Shown here: positions 48,899 through 57,690 of the stretch, in pieces
How positions within the stretch are numbered: the first letter of the stretch is position 1
How the letters are laid out: each line of letters opens with the position of its first letter
Notes under the pieces: generated by a model
Told to the model about the DNA's origin: nothing
Databases searched by the model: none
What the model saw: the letters and a program-made list of their open reading frames with translations, nothing else
Assembly (NCBI RefSeq): GCF_001017435.1
Contig: NZ_CP011371.1
Span: 2,542,001-2,606,000, forward strand
DNA: 64,000 bases
Direction: 5' to 3'
Origin: Caldimonas brevitalea
GTDB taxonomy: Bacteria > Pseudomonadota > Gammaproteobacteria > Burkholderiales > Burkholderiaceae_C
Made by a program: the position numbers and the translations under genes

Positions 48899-49122
48899 GA
48901 GGGCGAGAGCGACCCCCATTCGGAGTCCAGGGCGTGTCGCACATGTCGTGCGGCCTCTGGTCCCGAGACGTCGTTTGCTGCATGTTCGAGTCCCCCTTAC
49001 GGGGGATCCCTCCCCTGAGGGATCGGTGGCACCCTTCATGCTTCGGTGAACCTGCATGGAACAACAAGGTGCAACACTTAGGCAAACCGGAAGCTCCCGC
49101 CGCCCTTGATTTCCAGGACGTC
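48899..49122. other. Intergenic region after rnr with two tandem hairpins
   Basis: TCCCCC-ttac-GGGGGA (48991-49006) and GATCCCTC-ccct-GAGGGATC (49005-49024) are two perfect short-loop hairpins that share the GA at 49005-49006, so they compete rather than coexist fully. They lie 93 nt after the rnr stop. No U-run follows. No gene is recognised here, though a plus-strand frame is open. Confidence 0.5.
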
Positions 49123-49437
49123 ATGGACATCCTCGGCACCATTTTTCTTTGGTGCTTTCTCTGCCTCGTCAGCGCCATCGGCTGGTCGTGGCTCCATCAG
49201 CGCTGGATCGACGCCGAGACCATCCGCAGTGCCGAGGGCATTGCGGCGGCAGGGCTCCACGCGCTGATCGCGCTCGGCTTCTACCTGGCGGTGCAGCGGG
49301 GGCGTCTGGAGGCGTTGCGACAGAAATGTTCGATCTCATCGTTCGGGTCACTCACGAAGCGAAGCAGTGCCGAGCGACGCGGTCTGCCAGGTGCTGCCGC
49401 CACTGATCTGCCATCCGGTTCGCTCGGCGCTGGTTGA
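49123..49437 (+). CDS. Small membrane protein of unknown function, C-terminus doubtful
   Basis: 104 residues from the ATG at 49123. Two hydrophobic helices at about 3-24 (ILGTIFLWCFLCLVSAIGW) and 42-60 (AAAGLHALIALGFYLAVQ) flank a WLHQRWIDAETIRS loop. Codon use is genome-like (GC-rich third positions) to about 49330, then loses that bias for the last 35 codons. The original C-terminus may have been lost by a frameshift or deletion. No ribosome binding site is strong. I do not recognise the family. Confidence 0.45.
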   Translation: MDILGTIFLWCFLCLVSAIGWSWLHQRWIDAETIRSAEGIAAAGLHALIALGFYLAVQRGRLEALRQKCSISSFGSLTKRSSAERRGLPGAAATDLPSGSLGAG

Positions 49438-49562
49438 GGTACCTGAGCACGTGCTCGACGTTGTCCTGCGGGGCGGCCCATTCAACGTCTTTAGGCCCGT
49501 CCAGCGCCTGCGCCGGTCCGAGCCCGCCCTCCGACCGTTCGCACTGACACTCGCCCCAGCCG
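49352..49562 (-). pseudogene. Coding-like remnant, unknown protein
   Basis: On the minus strand an open frame ending with TGA at 49352 reads VEWAAPQDNVEHVLRYLN and ends VARHCFAS, with mostly G or C at third positions (about 36 of 44), unlike the plus strand here. It has no separate start with a ribosome binding site; upstream it runs into the 3' end of nnrD in another frame. It looks like the C-terminal piece of a lost gene or a short real gene. The family is not recognised. Confidence 0.35.
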
Positions 49563-51155
49563 CTACCCGACGGCCCGGCCCAGCACACCGATAAGCGCAC
49601 TGGCCGACAACGGGCCCCGGGTGTCTCGTCCGAGGGCCAGCCACCGGTCGGCCGCCGCGCCATGTTCGTACACCGCCAGCACCGCGGCATCGCGGGCCTC
49701 CAGGCCTTGGGCCCAGCGGCCCCCCAGCCAGCCGGCCAGCACATCGCCAGTGCCGGCGCTGGCGAGCGCGGCGTTGCCGCTGCCGTTGACGGCGGGACGT
49801 CTGCCCGGTGCCGCCACGACACTGCCCGAGCCTTTCAAGACCACCGTGCAGGTGAGCCGTTCGGCGAGCCGCACGGCCGCCTGCAGCCGGTCCGCCTGGA
49901 CCTCCTGCGTGGTGCAGCCCAACAGGCGAGCGGCTTCCAATGGGTGTGGTGTCAGGATCGTCGCGAGGCCTTGCGCCGAGCGCGCCCGCAGGAGATGTGC
50001 GAGTTGGGTGTCGGCCGCCACCTGGTTGAGGGCGTCGGCATCCAGCACCACGCGAGCCGCCCGCTCCAGCACGCCGGGCAGGACGGCCGCCACCGCGTCG
50101 CCGCCCCCGCAGCCGCAGACGACGGTCAACGACGTCGCGTCCATCCGCTCGAATGCACCCGGCTCGCGAAACATCAACTCGGGTGCGAGTGCATCGTGGC
50201 GCAGGGCGGCCGGGTCGAGCAGCGCCGTGTAGACGCGTCCCGCGCCGGCGGCGAGGGCGGCCCGTGCCGCCAGCAGCGCCGCCCCCGTCATGCTCGGCGC
50301 GCCGCCCACCACCAACACGTCGCCGAAGCTGCCCTTGTGCTGCGCGTGGGCGCGTGGCGGCAGCAGGGCGAGCGCGGCAGCCTCGCCGCTCAACTCGGCA
50401 AGCGGGTCGAGGCGGGGGGTCACACCGAGATCGTCGAACCACACGGTGCCGGCGAGGTCGCGGCCGTGCCCGGTGAACAAGCCGGGCTTGAGCGTCAGCA
50501 GGGCGAGGGTATGGGTGGCCCGGACGCAGGTGGCGATGTCACCGCCCACCGGCTGGCCGGTCTCCGCGTCGAGGCCGGTCGGCAGGTCCAGGGCCAGCAC
50601 CGGGCCGGGCCATGCGCGCAGCTGCGCCACAGCGCTGGCGAGCAGACCTTCCGGACGGCGGCGGCTGCTGCTGCCCAGACCCAGCAAGGCGTCGATGGCG
50701 AGGTCAGCAGGGGCGGCGGACGGCAAGGCTGCCGGGTCGCCCGGGGTGACCACCACCCCGGCCGCCCGGGCGCGCTGCAAGGCGGCTGCCGCGTCCGCCG
50801 GCAGTCGGTCGGGATCGGCCAGCAAGCTGACGCTGACCGACTTACCGGCCTGCGTGAGCCGCAGCGCCGCTTCCAGTCCGTCGCCGCCGTTGTTGCCTGG
50901 CCCGGCCGCAACCCACACCCGTCGTGCATGCGGCGCCATCGCGAGGGCGAGTCGCGCGCTGGCCTCGCCGGCCCTGCGCATCAGGGTGTGGGGTGGCAAT
51001 GCCGGATGTGCGGCTGCTTCGACGGCGCGACTGTCGTCGCGGCCATACAAGGGCCACGAGCCGGTGCTGCCAGCCCCTGGTGGCAGGATGCGGCGCAGCC
51101 GCGGTGCCGAGGGCGGCGGGTCGACGGGCAGGGCCTGCAGGTCGGGTGAGTTCAT
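49563..51155 (-). CDS. nnrD: Bifunctional NAD(P)HX epimerase/dehydratase (YjeF-type)
   Basis: 530 residues. The N-terminal epimerase domain (about 40-245) shows AAGPGNNGGDGLEAAL and DLPTGLDAETG. The C-terminal ADP-dependent dehydratase domain (about 260-525) shows HKGSFGDVLVVGGAPSMTGAALLAA, TPHPLEAARLLG, VLKGSGSVVA and NGSGNAALASAGTGDVLAG. It repairs hydrated NADH and NADPH. The fusion is the same as E. coli YjeF (515). It is on the minus strand, 90 nt upstream of the PhoX-like gene end. Confidence 0.93.
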   Translation of the reverse strand: MNSPDLQALPVDPPPSAPRLRRILPPGAGSTGSWPLYGRDDSRAVEAAAHPALPPHTLMRRAGEASARLALAMAPHARRVWVAAGPGNNGGDGLEAALRLTQAGKSVSVSLLADPDRLPADAAAALQRARAAGVVVTPGDPAALPSAAPADLAIDALLGLGSSSRRRPEGLLASAVAQLRAWPGPVLALDLPTGLDAETGQPVGGDIATCVRATHTLALLTLKPGLFTGHGRDLAGTVWFDDLGVTPRLDPLAELSGEAAALALLPPRAHAQHKGSFGDVLVVGGAPSMTGAALLAARAALAAGAGRVYTALLDPAALRHDALAPELMFREPGAFERMDATSLTVVCGCGGGDAVAAVLPGVLERAARVVLDADALNQVAADTQLAHLLRARSAQGLATILTPHPLEAARLLGCTTQEVQADRLQAAVRLAERLTCTVVLKGSGSVVAAPGRRPAVNGSGNAALASAGTGDVLAGWLGGRWAQGLEARDAAVLAVYEHGAAADRWLALGRDTRGPLSASALIGVLGRAVG

Positions 51156-51245
51156 GGTGCAACGATAACGCTAGGCGCCAGGCCTGCGTGCAGCGCAGTC
51201 GTCCTGGCGAACCGCTGCCGCCATGGGCACCTGCCTCCAGGCCGT

Positions 51246-52469
51246 TCACATGGACATGAAAGGCCCGCTCACCTCGTAGGTGATGCCGAAGCCGAAGCTG
51301 CCCCGCTGGGAGCTGAAATACAACCGGCTGCCGTCGGGGCTGAAGGCCGGCCCGGTGATCTCCGAGTCATCCTGACCCTCGACCTTGAGCAGCGGGGCCA
51401 CCTTGCCGTCGGGCGCAATGACCACCACCTGCATGCTGCCACCGTCCTCGGCCACATACACCTCACCGCGACGGGACACCACCAGGTTGTCGACGCCCGA
51501 CAGCACCGGGTCGGCAGCGGTGGCGGCGTCGTAGACGATGTCGAGCCGGTCGCTGGCGGTGTGCAAGGCCCACACGCGGTTGTCGCCCTTGGTCGTGAAG
51601 TAGACCGTGCCCTGGTGGTACCAGATGCCTTCACCGCCGTTGAAGGCGCTGCTGTCGGGCACTTGCCGGCGGGTGCGGAGACCGAAGGTGCGCGGGTTCG
51701 GCGACGGCACCGGCAACCACTGCAGCGCATAAGGCGCGCCAGTGCCGACGCGGCGTGCCACTTCCAGCGTGCCGGCGTCGAGACGGCCCGGTTGGGTCGG
51801 CCGGAAACGGTAGAGGCGGCCGTCGGCCTTGTCTTCGGTCAGGTACAGGTAGCCGGTGGTGGTGTCCACCGTGACGGCCTCATGATCGAACCAGCCCAGT
51901 GCGTCGCGCGCCACCGCCGGCCGTTCGCCGGTCGGGTCGCACTCGTAGACACGGCCGCGGTCGGTTTCTTCGCAGGTCAGCCAGGTGCCCCACGGCGTCG
52001 GCCCGCCGGCACAGTTGCGGTTGGTATGGCTGCAGATGCGGTAGGCCTTGCGGATGGCGCCCGTGGCGTCGAAGTCGATCGCACTGACGCCGCCTGCGCC
52101 CAGTGCACGCTCGGAGTTCGAGACGTAGATCCACCCGCCGTCGGTGCTCGGGAAGGTCGCGCCACCGTCCGGGGCGCCATGCCAGACATACGACGTCGAC
52201 CCGACGCGCAGGCCGGTGCGCGCGATCACGCGCGAGGTGAAGCCGGCCGGCAGGCGCAAACCGTCGGCGTTGGGTGGCAGCAGTTCACCGAAACCGCCGG
52301 CGCCGACGATGCGCAGCAGTTGGCCGTCGACGCGCGGGTTGGCCGGCACCGCGGGCAGGCCGCTGGCCCAGGCCGTGGGGCTGCCGATCGCGAGCAGGCC
52401 GCCGGTCAACAGCGAGGTGCGCAGGAACGCGCGACGGTCGTGGGAAGGGGTCTCGAACAAGTCGCTCAT
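51246..52469 (-). CDS. PhoX-like (DUF839) secreted protein
   Basis: 407 residues. A Tat signal is at the start (HDRRAFLRTSLLTGG, Arg 12-13, cleavage near TAWASG, 36). The DUF839 propeller has YVSNSERALGAGG, the CAGGPTPWGTWLTCEE segment with Cys153, GWFDHEAVTVD, NGGEGIWYHQGTVYF and AFSPDGSRLYF. PhoX enzymes are calcium/iron alkaline phosphatases whose iron is bridged by the Cys of this segment. This protein is much shorter than classic PhoX (about 650) and so belongs to a different subgroup; phosphatase activity is not assured. The frame is open to 52757, but 52469 places the Tat motif correctly. Confidence 0.8.
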   Translation of the reverse strand: MSDLFETPSHDRRAFLRTSLLTGGLLAIGSPTAWASGLPAVPANPRVDGQLLRIVGAGGFGELLPPNADGLRLPAGFTSRVIARTGLRVGSTSYVWHGAPDGGATFPSTDGGWIYVSNSERALGAGGVSAIDFDATGAIRKAYRICSHTNRNCAGGPTPWGTWLTCEETDRGRVYECDPTGERPAVARDALGWFDHEAVTVDTTTGYLYLTEDKADGRLYRFRPTQPGRLDAGTLEVARRVGTGAPYALQWLPVPSPNPRTFGLRTRRQVPDSSAFNGGEGIWYHQGTVYFTTKGDNRVWALHTASDRLDIVYDAATAADPVLSGVDNLVVSRRGEVYVAEDGGSMQVVVIAPDGKVAPLLKVEGQDDSEITGPAFSPDGSRLYFSSQRGSFGFGITYEVSGPFMSM

Positions 52470-52753
52470 GGGCTTTCGATCTGGGAGTGGAGAGCCTGCC
52501 GTCGTGCGCGGTGTGCGGTGCGGCGGCAGCGCGGGCGCCGCGGGGATTCCGGGCTGGGGCAGTGTGTCGAGGTCGTGTGACGGGACCGTGCCGAAACCCT
52601 GCAGCGCGTGGGGCAGACTGTCATGATCGAAGCGTCGCCGTGTATCGAAATGCGGGCTCGAGGTGGCGGGTGAGGCCCGCCGTGAGCAGGGTGCGCGATC
52701 GGGGCATGAGGAGCGCATGCGCGCTGTGCTGATGACAGCTTGGCGCTTGTCGG
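52470..52753. other. 284-bp gap upstream of the PhoX-like gene
   Basis: No credible gene. It contains one CTGTCAT on each strand (52618-52624 plus; 52732-52738 minus), single PHO-box half-sites without the second repeat at 11 bp. No -35/-10 pair for the PhoX-like gene is clear. The right end joins the VOC relic. Confidence 0.4.
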
Positions 52754-52918
52754 TCAACCAGGTGCCCCGCGCGTGCGGTCGTGGAACAGGGCCTCGAGGT
52801 TGTTGCCTTCCGTATCGAGCACGAAAGCGGCGTGGTCGCCGGCGTGGTCCTGCGGCCGGTAGCCGGGCGCGCCGTTGCGACGCTCACCAGGCAAACCGTC
52901 GTTCGGGGCCGCGCGATC
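52754..52918 (-). pseudogene. C-terminal relic of a glyoxalase/VOC-family protein
   Basis: On the minus strand a frame ending at TGA (52754) reads NDGLPGERRNGAPGYRP, QDHAGDHAAFVLD, then TEGNNLEALFHDR. This is the standard end of VOC (glyoxalase/bleomycin-resistance) proteins, where NGAPG.RP, H, AAFV.D..GNN.EA..H are conserved. Only about 50 codons remain. Upstream the frame meets the end of the oxidase gene (stop at 52933-52935) with no start codon or signal. The 5' two-thirds of the gene are missing, probably deleted when the neighbouring oxidase/amidase pair arrived. Confidence 0.7.
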
Positions 52919-52932
52919 TTGCCGCTGCCGCG

Positions 52933-54246
52933 TCAGCGCAGCCGCCGCAGTTCAAAGGCGGCCAGCGGCAGGTCAGGCTCGCGGCCGGCGATGCGGTCGG
53001 CCAACAGCCGGGCGGCGCCGCATGACAAGGCCCAGCCCTGCGTGCCATGGCCGAGGTTGAGCCACACGCCGGGGGCGTCGCTCTGCCCCAGCACCGGCAT
53101 GCCGTCCGGCAAGGCCGGGGTCGCGCCTTTCCAGGCCTGCGCGTGGTTCTTCTGCGCCGAACCGGGGAACCAGCGGTCCAAGGCCTGGTAGAGCGGTCGC
53201 AAGCGGGCTTCGTGATGCTCGTGCGCGGCTGTGCCGATCTCGATGCCGCCGGCCACGCGGACACGCTGGCCCAGGCGCGCGATCGACACGCCGTGCTGCG
53301 CGTCGGTCACGGCCGCGCGCGGCCCGCGGTCGAGGTCGCGCAGGCTCGCGGTGATGGAGTAGCCGTAGACCGGCAACAGGGGCAGGCGCAGCCCAAGCTG
53401 CTGCAGCAAGGGCGCGGCCTGGACGCCGGCGCACAACAGCACCGCGTCGTAGGCCTCCCGTGCGTCGCGCGCGGCTTCCCGCGCGGCGGCGACGTGGCGG
53501 CTCGACATGAACGCCGTGGTCGACTGCAAGGTGATGCTGCGCAACGAGGGGCGTTCACCCGGCATGACCTCGATCACTTCGGTCGAGAAGCGGAACTCCA
53601 CGCCCATGCGTTCGGCCACCTCTTTCAGCAGGTGGGCGAACTGCCGGCAGTTGCCCACTTCGTCATTGGGCAGGTAGAGGCCGCCGGCGATGTTGGCATT
53701 CAGCGGCAGCGCCGGCTCGATGACGCGGCAGGCGGTCGGATCCAGCACCCGGGCCTCGATGCCGCGCGCCTTCAGTTCGAGCAAGCTCTGCTGCGCTTCG
53801 GACAGTTGGCTGCTGCGCGATAGCAGCACCAGATGGCCTTCGGCGCGCTCGTAGTCGAGCTTGTGGCCCACCACCACCTTGCGCAGATGCTGCTGACCGT
53901 AGCGCGCCAGCTCGCCGAGGCTTTTGTGCGCCGCCGCGCGACGGCTCGGCGCCACCGCCTGTCGCGCTTGCCAAAGCCAGCGCCACGCGGCGGTGTCCCA
54001 GCCGGGGCGTAAATGGGCCTCCGGCCGCAGCCCCCAGCGCCCACCCCGCTCGGTCAGCGGCGGCGCGCCGTCGAAAGGGCCCGGCCCGGTGAGGCTCGGC
54101 GCCACCAGCCCGAGCTGGGCAAAACTGGCTTCCGCCGCCACGCTGCTGCGCCGTTCATAAACGGTCACATGGTGGCCTTGCGATGCCAGAGCATGGGCAG
54201 CGGTGACGCCGGCGATGCCGGCCCCGATCACGGCAACCCGCATCAT
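52933..54246 (-). CDS. FAD-dependent oxidoreductase, D-amino acid dehydrogenase (DadA)-like
   Basis: 437 residues. The FAD-binding VIGAGIAGVTAAHAL lies at the N-terminus, followed by VYERRSSVAAEASFAQLG. The middle has NANIAGGLYLPNDEVGNCRQFAHLL and LLPVYGYSITASL. The C-terminus has GATPALPDGMPVLGQSDAPGVWLNLGHGTQGWALS, the DadA/DAO pattern. Such enzymes oxidise D-amino acids (or related amines) to keto acids plus ammonia, passing electrons to the respiratory chain. The start is ATG 54246 (a second ATG lies at 54243). It overlaps the amidase end by 4 nt, so it is translated from the same mRNA. Substrate not known. Confidence 0.85.
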   Translation of the reverse strand: MMRVAVIGAGIAGVTAAHALASQGHHVTVYERRSSVAAEASFAQLGLVAPSLTGPGPFDGAPPLTERGGRWGLRPEAHLRPGWDTAAWRWLWQARQAVAPSRRAAAHKSLGELARYGQQHLRKVVVGHKLDYERAEGHLVLLSRSSQLSEAQQSLLELKARGIEARVLDPTACRVIEPALPLNANIAGGLYLPNDEVGNCRQFAHLLKEVAERMGVEFRFSTEVIEVMPGERPSLRSITLQSTTAFMSSRHVAAAREAARDAREAYDAVLLCAGVQAAPLLQQLGLRLPLLPVYGYSITASLRDLDRGPRAAVTDAQHGVSIARLGQRVRVAGGIEIGTAAHEHHEARLRPLYQALDRWFPGSAQKNHAQAWKGATPALPDGMPVLGQSDAPGVWLNLGHGTQGWALSCGAARLLADRIAGREPDLPLAAFELRRLR

Positions 54247-55607
54247 GGCCTGCTCCCGGCGTGCTGCAAGGCCGCCTCGATGGCAAGGGAGACGTCGAGC
54301 ACGGTGTCGTCACGCAAGGCGGTCGACCACACCATCAGGCCGACCGGCAACTCGTCCGGGCCGTGGCACGGCAACGACAGTGCGCAGCCGTCGAGCATGT
54401 TCACGACCGAGGGGTTGCGCAGCAGCAGGGCGTTGACGCGGAAGAACTCGGCGTCGTCGTCGGTGATTGACGCCAACGGCGGCGCCACGATGGGCACGGT
54501 GGGCGACAGCAGTGCGTCGTAGCCGTTCAACGTTTGCTGCATCGAGGCGATCCACGCCGAGCGCGCCTGCTGCAGGTCGATGTAGTCCGCGGCACTCATG
54601 GCCGCACCGCGCTCGATGCGCTGCGCCACGCGTGGGTCGTAGCGGTGGCGCTCGGTCGCCAGGCGCCGACGGTGCCATGACCAGCTCTCCGCCGCAGCAA
54701 AGCCGCCGCTCGACTGGATCTGGCTCAGCTGCTCGATGTGGCTCAGCTCGAGTTCCTCCACCCGGGCACCTTGGCGCCGCAGCGTGGCGAGGGTGCGCTC
54801 GAAGGCCGCGGCCACCGTGGTGTCCAGGCCGTCGAGCAAGGTCGTGCGCACCACCGCAAGGCGCCAGCCGGACAGCGGGCGGCAGGAGAGGGCGACGCGC
54901 CGGTCGGCCAGCACCTCGTGGAGCAAGACCGCGTCGCGCACCGAGTGGGTGATGGCACAGGCGGTGTCGAGTGTGGTCGACAGCGGCACGGCGCCGTCCA
55001 GCGGCGTCAGCCGGGCCGTGTTCTTGAAACCGACCAGTCCCTGGAGGGCAGCCGGCACGCGGATCGAGCCGCCGGTGTCGGATCCGAGCGCCGCCCATGC
55101 GGCACCTGTGCTCACCGACACCGCGGCGCCCGAGCTGGAGCCGCCGGGGATGCGCGGCGTGGCGGGGTCGAGCGCCGCGGTGACCGGGTTGGCCGGCGTG
55201 CCGTGATGCGGATTCCAGCCCACGCCGGAAAACGCGAACTCGGTCATGTTGGTGTGGCCCACGAGCGCCGCGCCGGCGCGACGCAGCCGGGCCACGGCCG
55301 CCGCGTCCCGCTCTGCAGGACGGTCTGCGGGCAGGACGATCGAGCCTGCGGTGGTCGGGTGTCCCGCCACGTCGAACAAATCCTTGATGCTGACGGCCAG
55401 GCCGGCGAGAGGGGGCAGCGGTACGCCGGCTGCACGGGCGTGGTCTGCCGCCTGCGCGGCCGCTTCCGCCTGGGGCCAGAAATGACGTAAGAACGCGTGT
55501 CGGCTGGCCGGCAGGGCAGCCGCAGCGCGTGCGCGGTCCAGCCATTCGGCAGCGCTTTCGCGGCCCGCGAGGAGGGCGTCGCGAACCGAGGTGAGGTCGG
55601 GGTGCAT
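54243..55607 (-). CDS. Amidase signature family hydrolase
   Basis: 454 residues. The Lys-cisSer-Ser catalytic set is seen: K75 in [11 protein letters not shown]157 in [10 protein letters not shown] and S181 in [12 protein letters not shown], with the 24-residue Ser-Ser spacing of the family. The N-terminal helix cap and [18 protein letters not shown] are also typical. It hydrolyses an amide to acid plus ammonia/amine. It is not GatA: no gatB/gatC neighbour, shorter and with a different C-terminus. The adjoining oxidase suggests a two-step route from an amide to an oxidisable amine or amino acid, an inference. Confidence 0.88.
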   Translation of the reverse strand: MHPDLTSVRDALLAGRESAAEWLDRARAAAALPASRHAFLRHFWPQAEAAAQAADHARAAGVPLPPLAGLAVSIKDLFDVAGHPTTAGSIVLPADRPAERDAAAVARLRRAGAALVGHTNMTEFAFSGVGWNPHHGTPANPVTAALDPATPRIPGGSSSGAAVSVSTGAAWAALGSDTGGSIRVPAALQGLVGFKNTARLTPLDGAVPLSTTLDTACAITHSVRDAVLLHEVLADRRVALSCRPLSGWRLAVVRTTLLDGLDTTVAAAFERTLATLRRQGARVEELELSHIEQLSQIQSSGGFAAAESWSWHRRRLATERHRYDPRVAQRIERGAAMSAADYIDLQQARSAWIASMQQTLNGYDALLSPTVPIVAPPLASITDDDAEFFRVNALLLRNPSVVNMLDGCALSLPCHGPDELPVGLMVWSTALRDDTVLDVSLAIEAALQHAGSRP

Positions 55608-55614
55608 TGGAGCC

Positions 55615-55623
55615 TGTTATACT
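55615..55623 (+). promoter_or_regulatory. Extended -10 promoter of rpsB
   Basis: TGTTATACT at 55615-55623 matches the extended -10 form TGnTATAAT at all but one base. No -35 is needed for this class and none is clear. It would give an rpsB leader of about 260 nt. It is divergent to, and overlaps nothing of, the amidase gene, whose start is at 55607. Confidence 0.55.
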
Positions 55624-55890
55624 CTTCGGGTTTACCTGGACGGGGTTCTTCTACACCCCCTCGTCCGAATCGGCGGCCGTTGCGGCATCCGTACTCCTGT
55701 TGGGCCAGCTGCTCAGGCGATATCTCAGACGATAGGCCGGAGCGACGTGCAGACGGAGAGCGAGACGCAGCAGCGACTGTCTGTGACGGGGCAGGTAAGC
55801 AAATCGCGAACCCGGCCGTGTGAAGGTGTTGCAGCCCGCAAGAGCGGTTGCAATGTGCGCCGGATTTTAGACCTAACCTTTGGAGCAGTT
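55624..55890 (+). promoter_or_regulatory. Long 5' leader of rpsB
   Basis: About 265 nt without a gene. Near its start GACGGGGT (about 55638-55645) can pair with ACCCC and CTCGTC (about 55654-55664) in a bulged hairpin. rpsB leaders in other proteobacteria bind S2 and repress their own translation; a leader of this length fits, but no specific S2 motif could be confirmed by eye. The last 20 nt contain GGAG, the ribosome binding site. Confidence 0.4.
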
Positions 55891-56640
55891 ATGCCCGTCA
55901 CCATGCGTGAAATGCTGGAAGCCGGTGTCCACTTCGGTCACCAGACCCGCTTCTGGAACCCCAAGATGGCCCCGTATATCTTCGGCCATCGCAACAAGAT
56001 CCACATCATCAACCTCGAGAAGACGCTGCCGCTTTTCGAGGACGCCATGAAGTTCGTGCGCCAGCTGTCGGCTCGCCGCGGCACCATCCTGATGGTCGGC
56101 ACCAAGCGCCAGGCGCGTGAATTCGTCGCGCAGGAAGCCCAGCGCGCCGGCATGCCCTATGTCGACCAGCGCTGGCTGGGCGGCATGCTGACCAACTTCA
56201 AGACGGTCAAGACCTCCCTCAAGAAGCTCAAGGACATGCAGGCCCAGGTCGAGGGCGGCCTCGAGCAGATGAACAAGAAGGAAGGCCTGATGTTCCAACG
56301 CGAGATCGCCAAGCTCGAGAAGGACATCGGCGGCATCCAGGACATGAACGCGCTGCCCGACGCGCTGTTCGTGATCGACGTCGGCTATCACAAGATCGCC
56401 GTCGCAGAAGCCAAGAAGCTGGGCATTCCGGTCATCGGCGTGGTCGACAGCAACCACTCGCCGGCCGAGATCGACTACGTGATCCCCGGCAATGACGACT
56501 CGTCGAAGGCCGTGGCCCTGTACGCCCGCGCCGTCGCCGACGCCGTGCTCGAAGGCAAGGCCAACGCCGTCAACGACGTGGTGCAAGCCGCCTCGGGTGG
56601 CGGTGAAGACGAATTCGTGGAAGTCAACGAAGCCGCTTGA
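55891..56640 (+). CDS. rpsB: 30S ribosomal protein S2
   Basis: 249 residues, standard for S2. [22 protein letters not shown] at the N-terminus, [33 protein letters not shown] and the [20 protein letters not shown] segment are all characteristic. It binds the 30S platform late in assembly and is needed for S1 binding. ATG at 55891 with GGAG (55882-55885). It is followed by tsf with a terminator-like hairpin between. Confidence 0.97.
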   Translation: MPVTMREMLEAGVHFGHQTRFWNPKMAPYIFGHRNKIHIINLEKTLPLFEDAMKFVRQLSARRGTILMVGTKRQAREFVAQEAQRAGMPYVDQRWLGGMLTNFKTVKTSLKKLKDMQAQVEGGLEQMNKKEGLMFQREIAKLEKDIGGIQDMNALPDALFVIDVGYHKIAVAEAKKLGIPVIGVVDSNHSPAEIDYVIPGNDDSSKAVALYARAVADAVLEGKANAVNDVVQAASGGGEDEFVEVNEAA

Positions 56641-56663
56641 GCCCGTCCTCGGCGCTGAAAGAG

Positions 56664-56687
56664 GGGGCTGCTTCAGCCCCTTTTTTT
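56664..56687 (+). terminator. Terminator/attenuator between rpsB and tsf
   Basis: GGGGCTG (56664-56670) pairs with CAGCCCC (56674-56680) around CTT, followed by seven Ts (56681-56687), a textbook intrinsic terminator. A second perfect hairpin GCGGGCGC-aag-GCGCCCGC follows at 56709-56727. Because tsf has no clear promoter of its own, partial read-through probably sets the S2:EF-Ts ratio. Confidence 0.88.
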
Positions 56688-56755
56688 CAGCACGATTCGA
56701 ATTTGTTGGCGGGCGCAAGGCGCCCGCAGCCTGTTGAGAGAACTGGAGATACGAA

Positions 56756-57634
56756 ATGCCCGCAATTACCGCAAGCATGGTGGCCGAACTCCGCGCGAAG
56801 ACCGACGCGCCGATGATGGAGTGCAAGAAGGCGCTGACCGAAGCGGACGGCGACCTGGCCAAGGCTGAAGAGATCCTGCGCGTCAAGCTGGGCAACAAGG
56901 CCAGCAAGGCGGCCTCGCGCGTCACCGCGGAGGGCATCGTGGCGGCCTACATCGACGGTAGCACCGGCGCGCTGATCGAGTTGAACTGCGAGACCGACTT
57001 CGTTTCCAAGAACGACGACTTCCTGGCCTTCGGCAAGACCCTGGCCGAGATGATCGCGAAGCAGAACCCGGCCGACGTCGCCGCGCTGTCGGCGCTCGAG
57101 CTGAACGGCACGACCGTCGAGGCCACCCGTTCGACGCTGATCGGCAAGATCGGCGAGAACATGGCGATCCGCCGCTTCAAGCGCTTCTCTGGCGACAGCA
57201 AGCTGGTCAGCTATCTGCACGGCACCCGCATCGGCGTGATGGTCGAGTACACCGGTGACGACGTTGCCGCCAAGGACGTCGCGATGCACGTCGCGGCGAT
57301 GAAGCCGGTGTCGCTGTCGTCGGACCAGGTGCCGGCCGACCTGATCGAGAAAGAGCGCTCGATCGCCCAGCAGAAGGCGGCCGAGTCCGGCAAGCCCGCT
57401 GACATCGTCGCCAAGATGGTCGAAGGCTCGGTGCAGAAGTACCTGAAGGAAGTGTCGCTGTTCAACCAGCCCTTCGTGAAGAACGACAAGCAGACCGTCG
57501 AGCAGATGCTCAAGGCTGCCAACACCACGGTGAAGGGCTTCACGCTGTTCGTCGTCGGCGAAGGCATCGAGAAGAAGCAGGACGACTTCGCTGCCGAAGT
57601 GGCGGCCCAGGTCGCTGCTGCCAAGGGCCAGTAA
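56756..57634 (+). CDS. tsf: Elongation factor Ts
   Basis: 292 residues. [24 protein letters not shown] is the signature N-terminal UBA-like domain. [17 protein letters not shown], the core, and the C-terminal [19 protein letters not shown] module follow. EF-Ts reloads EF-Tu with GTP by nucleotide exchange. Its ATG follows a CTGGAG ribosome binding site. Confidence 0.97.
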   Translation: MPAITASMVAELRAKTDAPMMECKKALTEADGDLAKAEEILRVKLGNKASKAASRVTAEGIVAAYIDGSTGALIELNCETDFVSKNDDFLAFGKTLAEMIAKQNPADVAALSALELNGTTVEATRSTLIGKIGENMAIRRFKRFSGDSKLVSYLHGTRIGVMVEYTGDDVAAKDVAMHVAAMKPVSLSSDQVPADLIEKERSIAQQKAAESGKPADIVAKMVEGSVQKYLKEVSLFNQPFVKNDKQTVEQMLKAANTTVKGFTLFVVGEGIEKKQDDFAAEVAAQVAAAKGQ

Positions 57635-57690
57635 GCCCGCGCCATCCCCTACACTTCGCTCACCCACCGCCGCTCACTCGGAGGACCTGC

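Noticed and set aside
52618..52738. PHO-box-like CTGTCAT heptamers upstream of the PhoX-like gene
   Set aside because: Each is a single half-site, in opposite orientation, without the second heptamer 11 bp away that PhoB needs.
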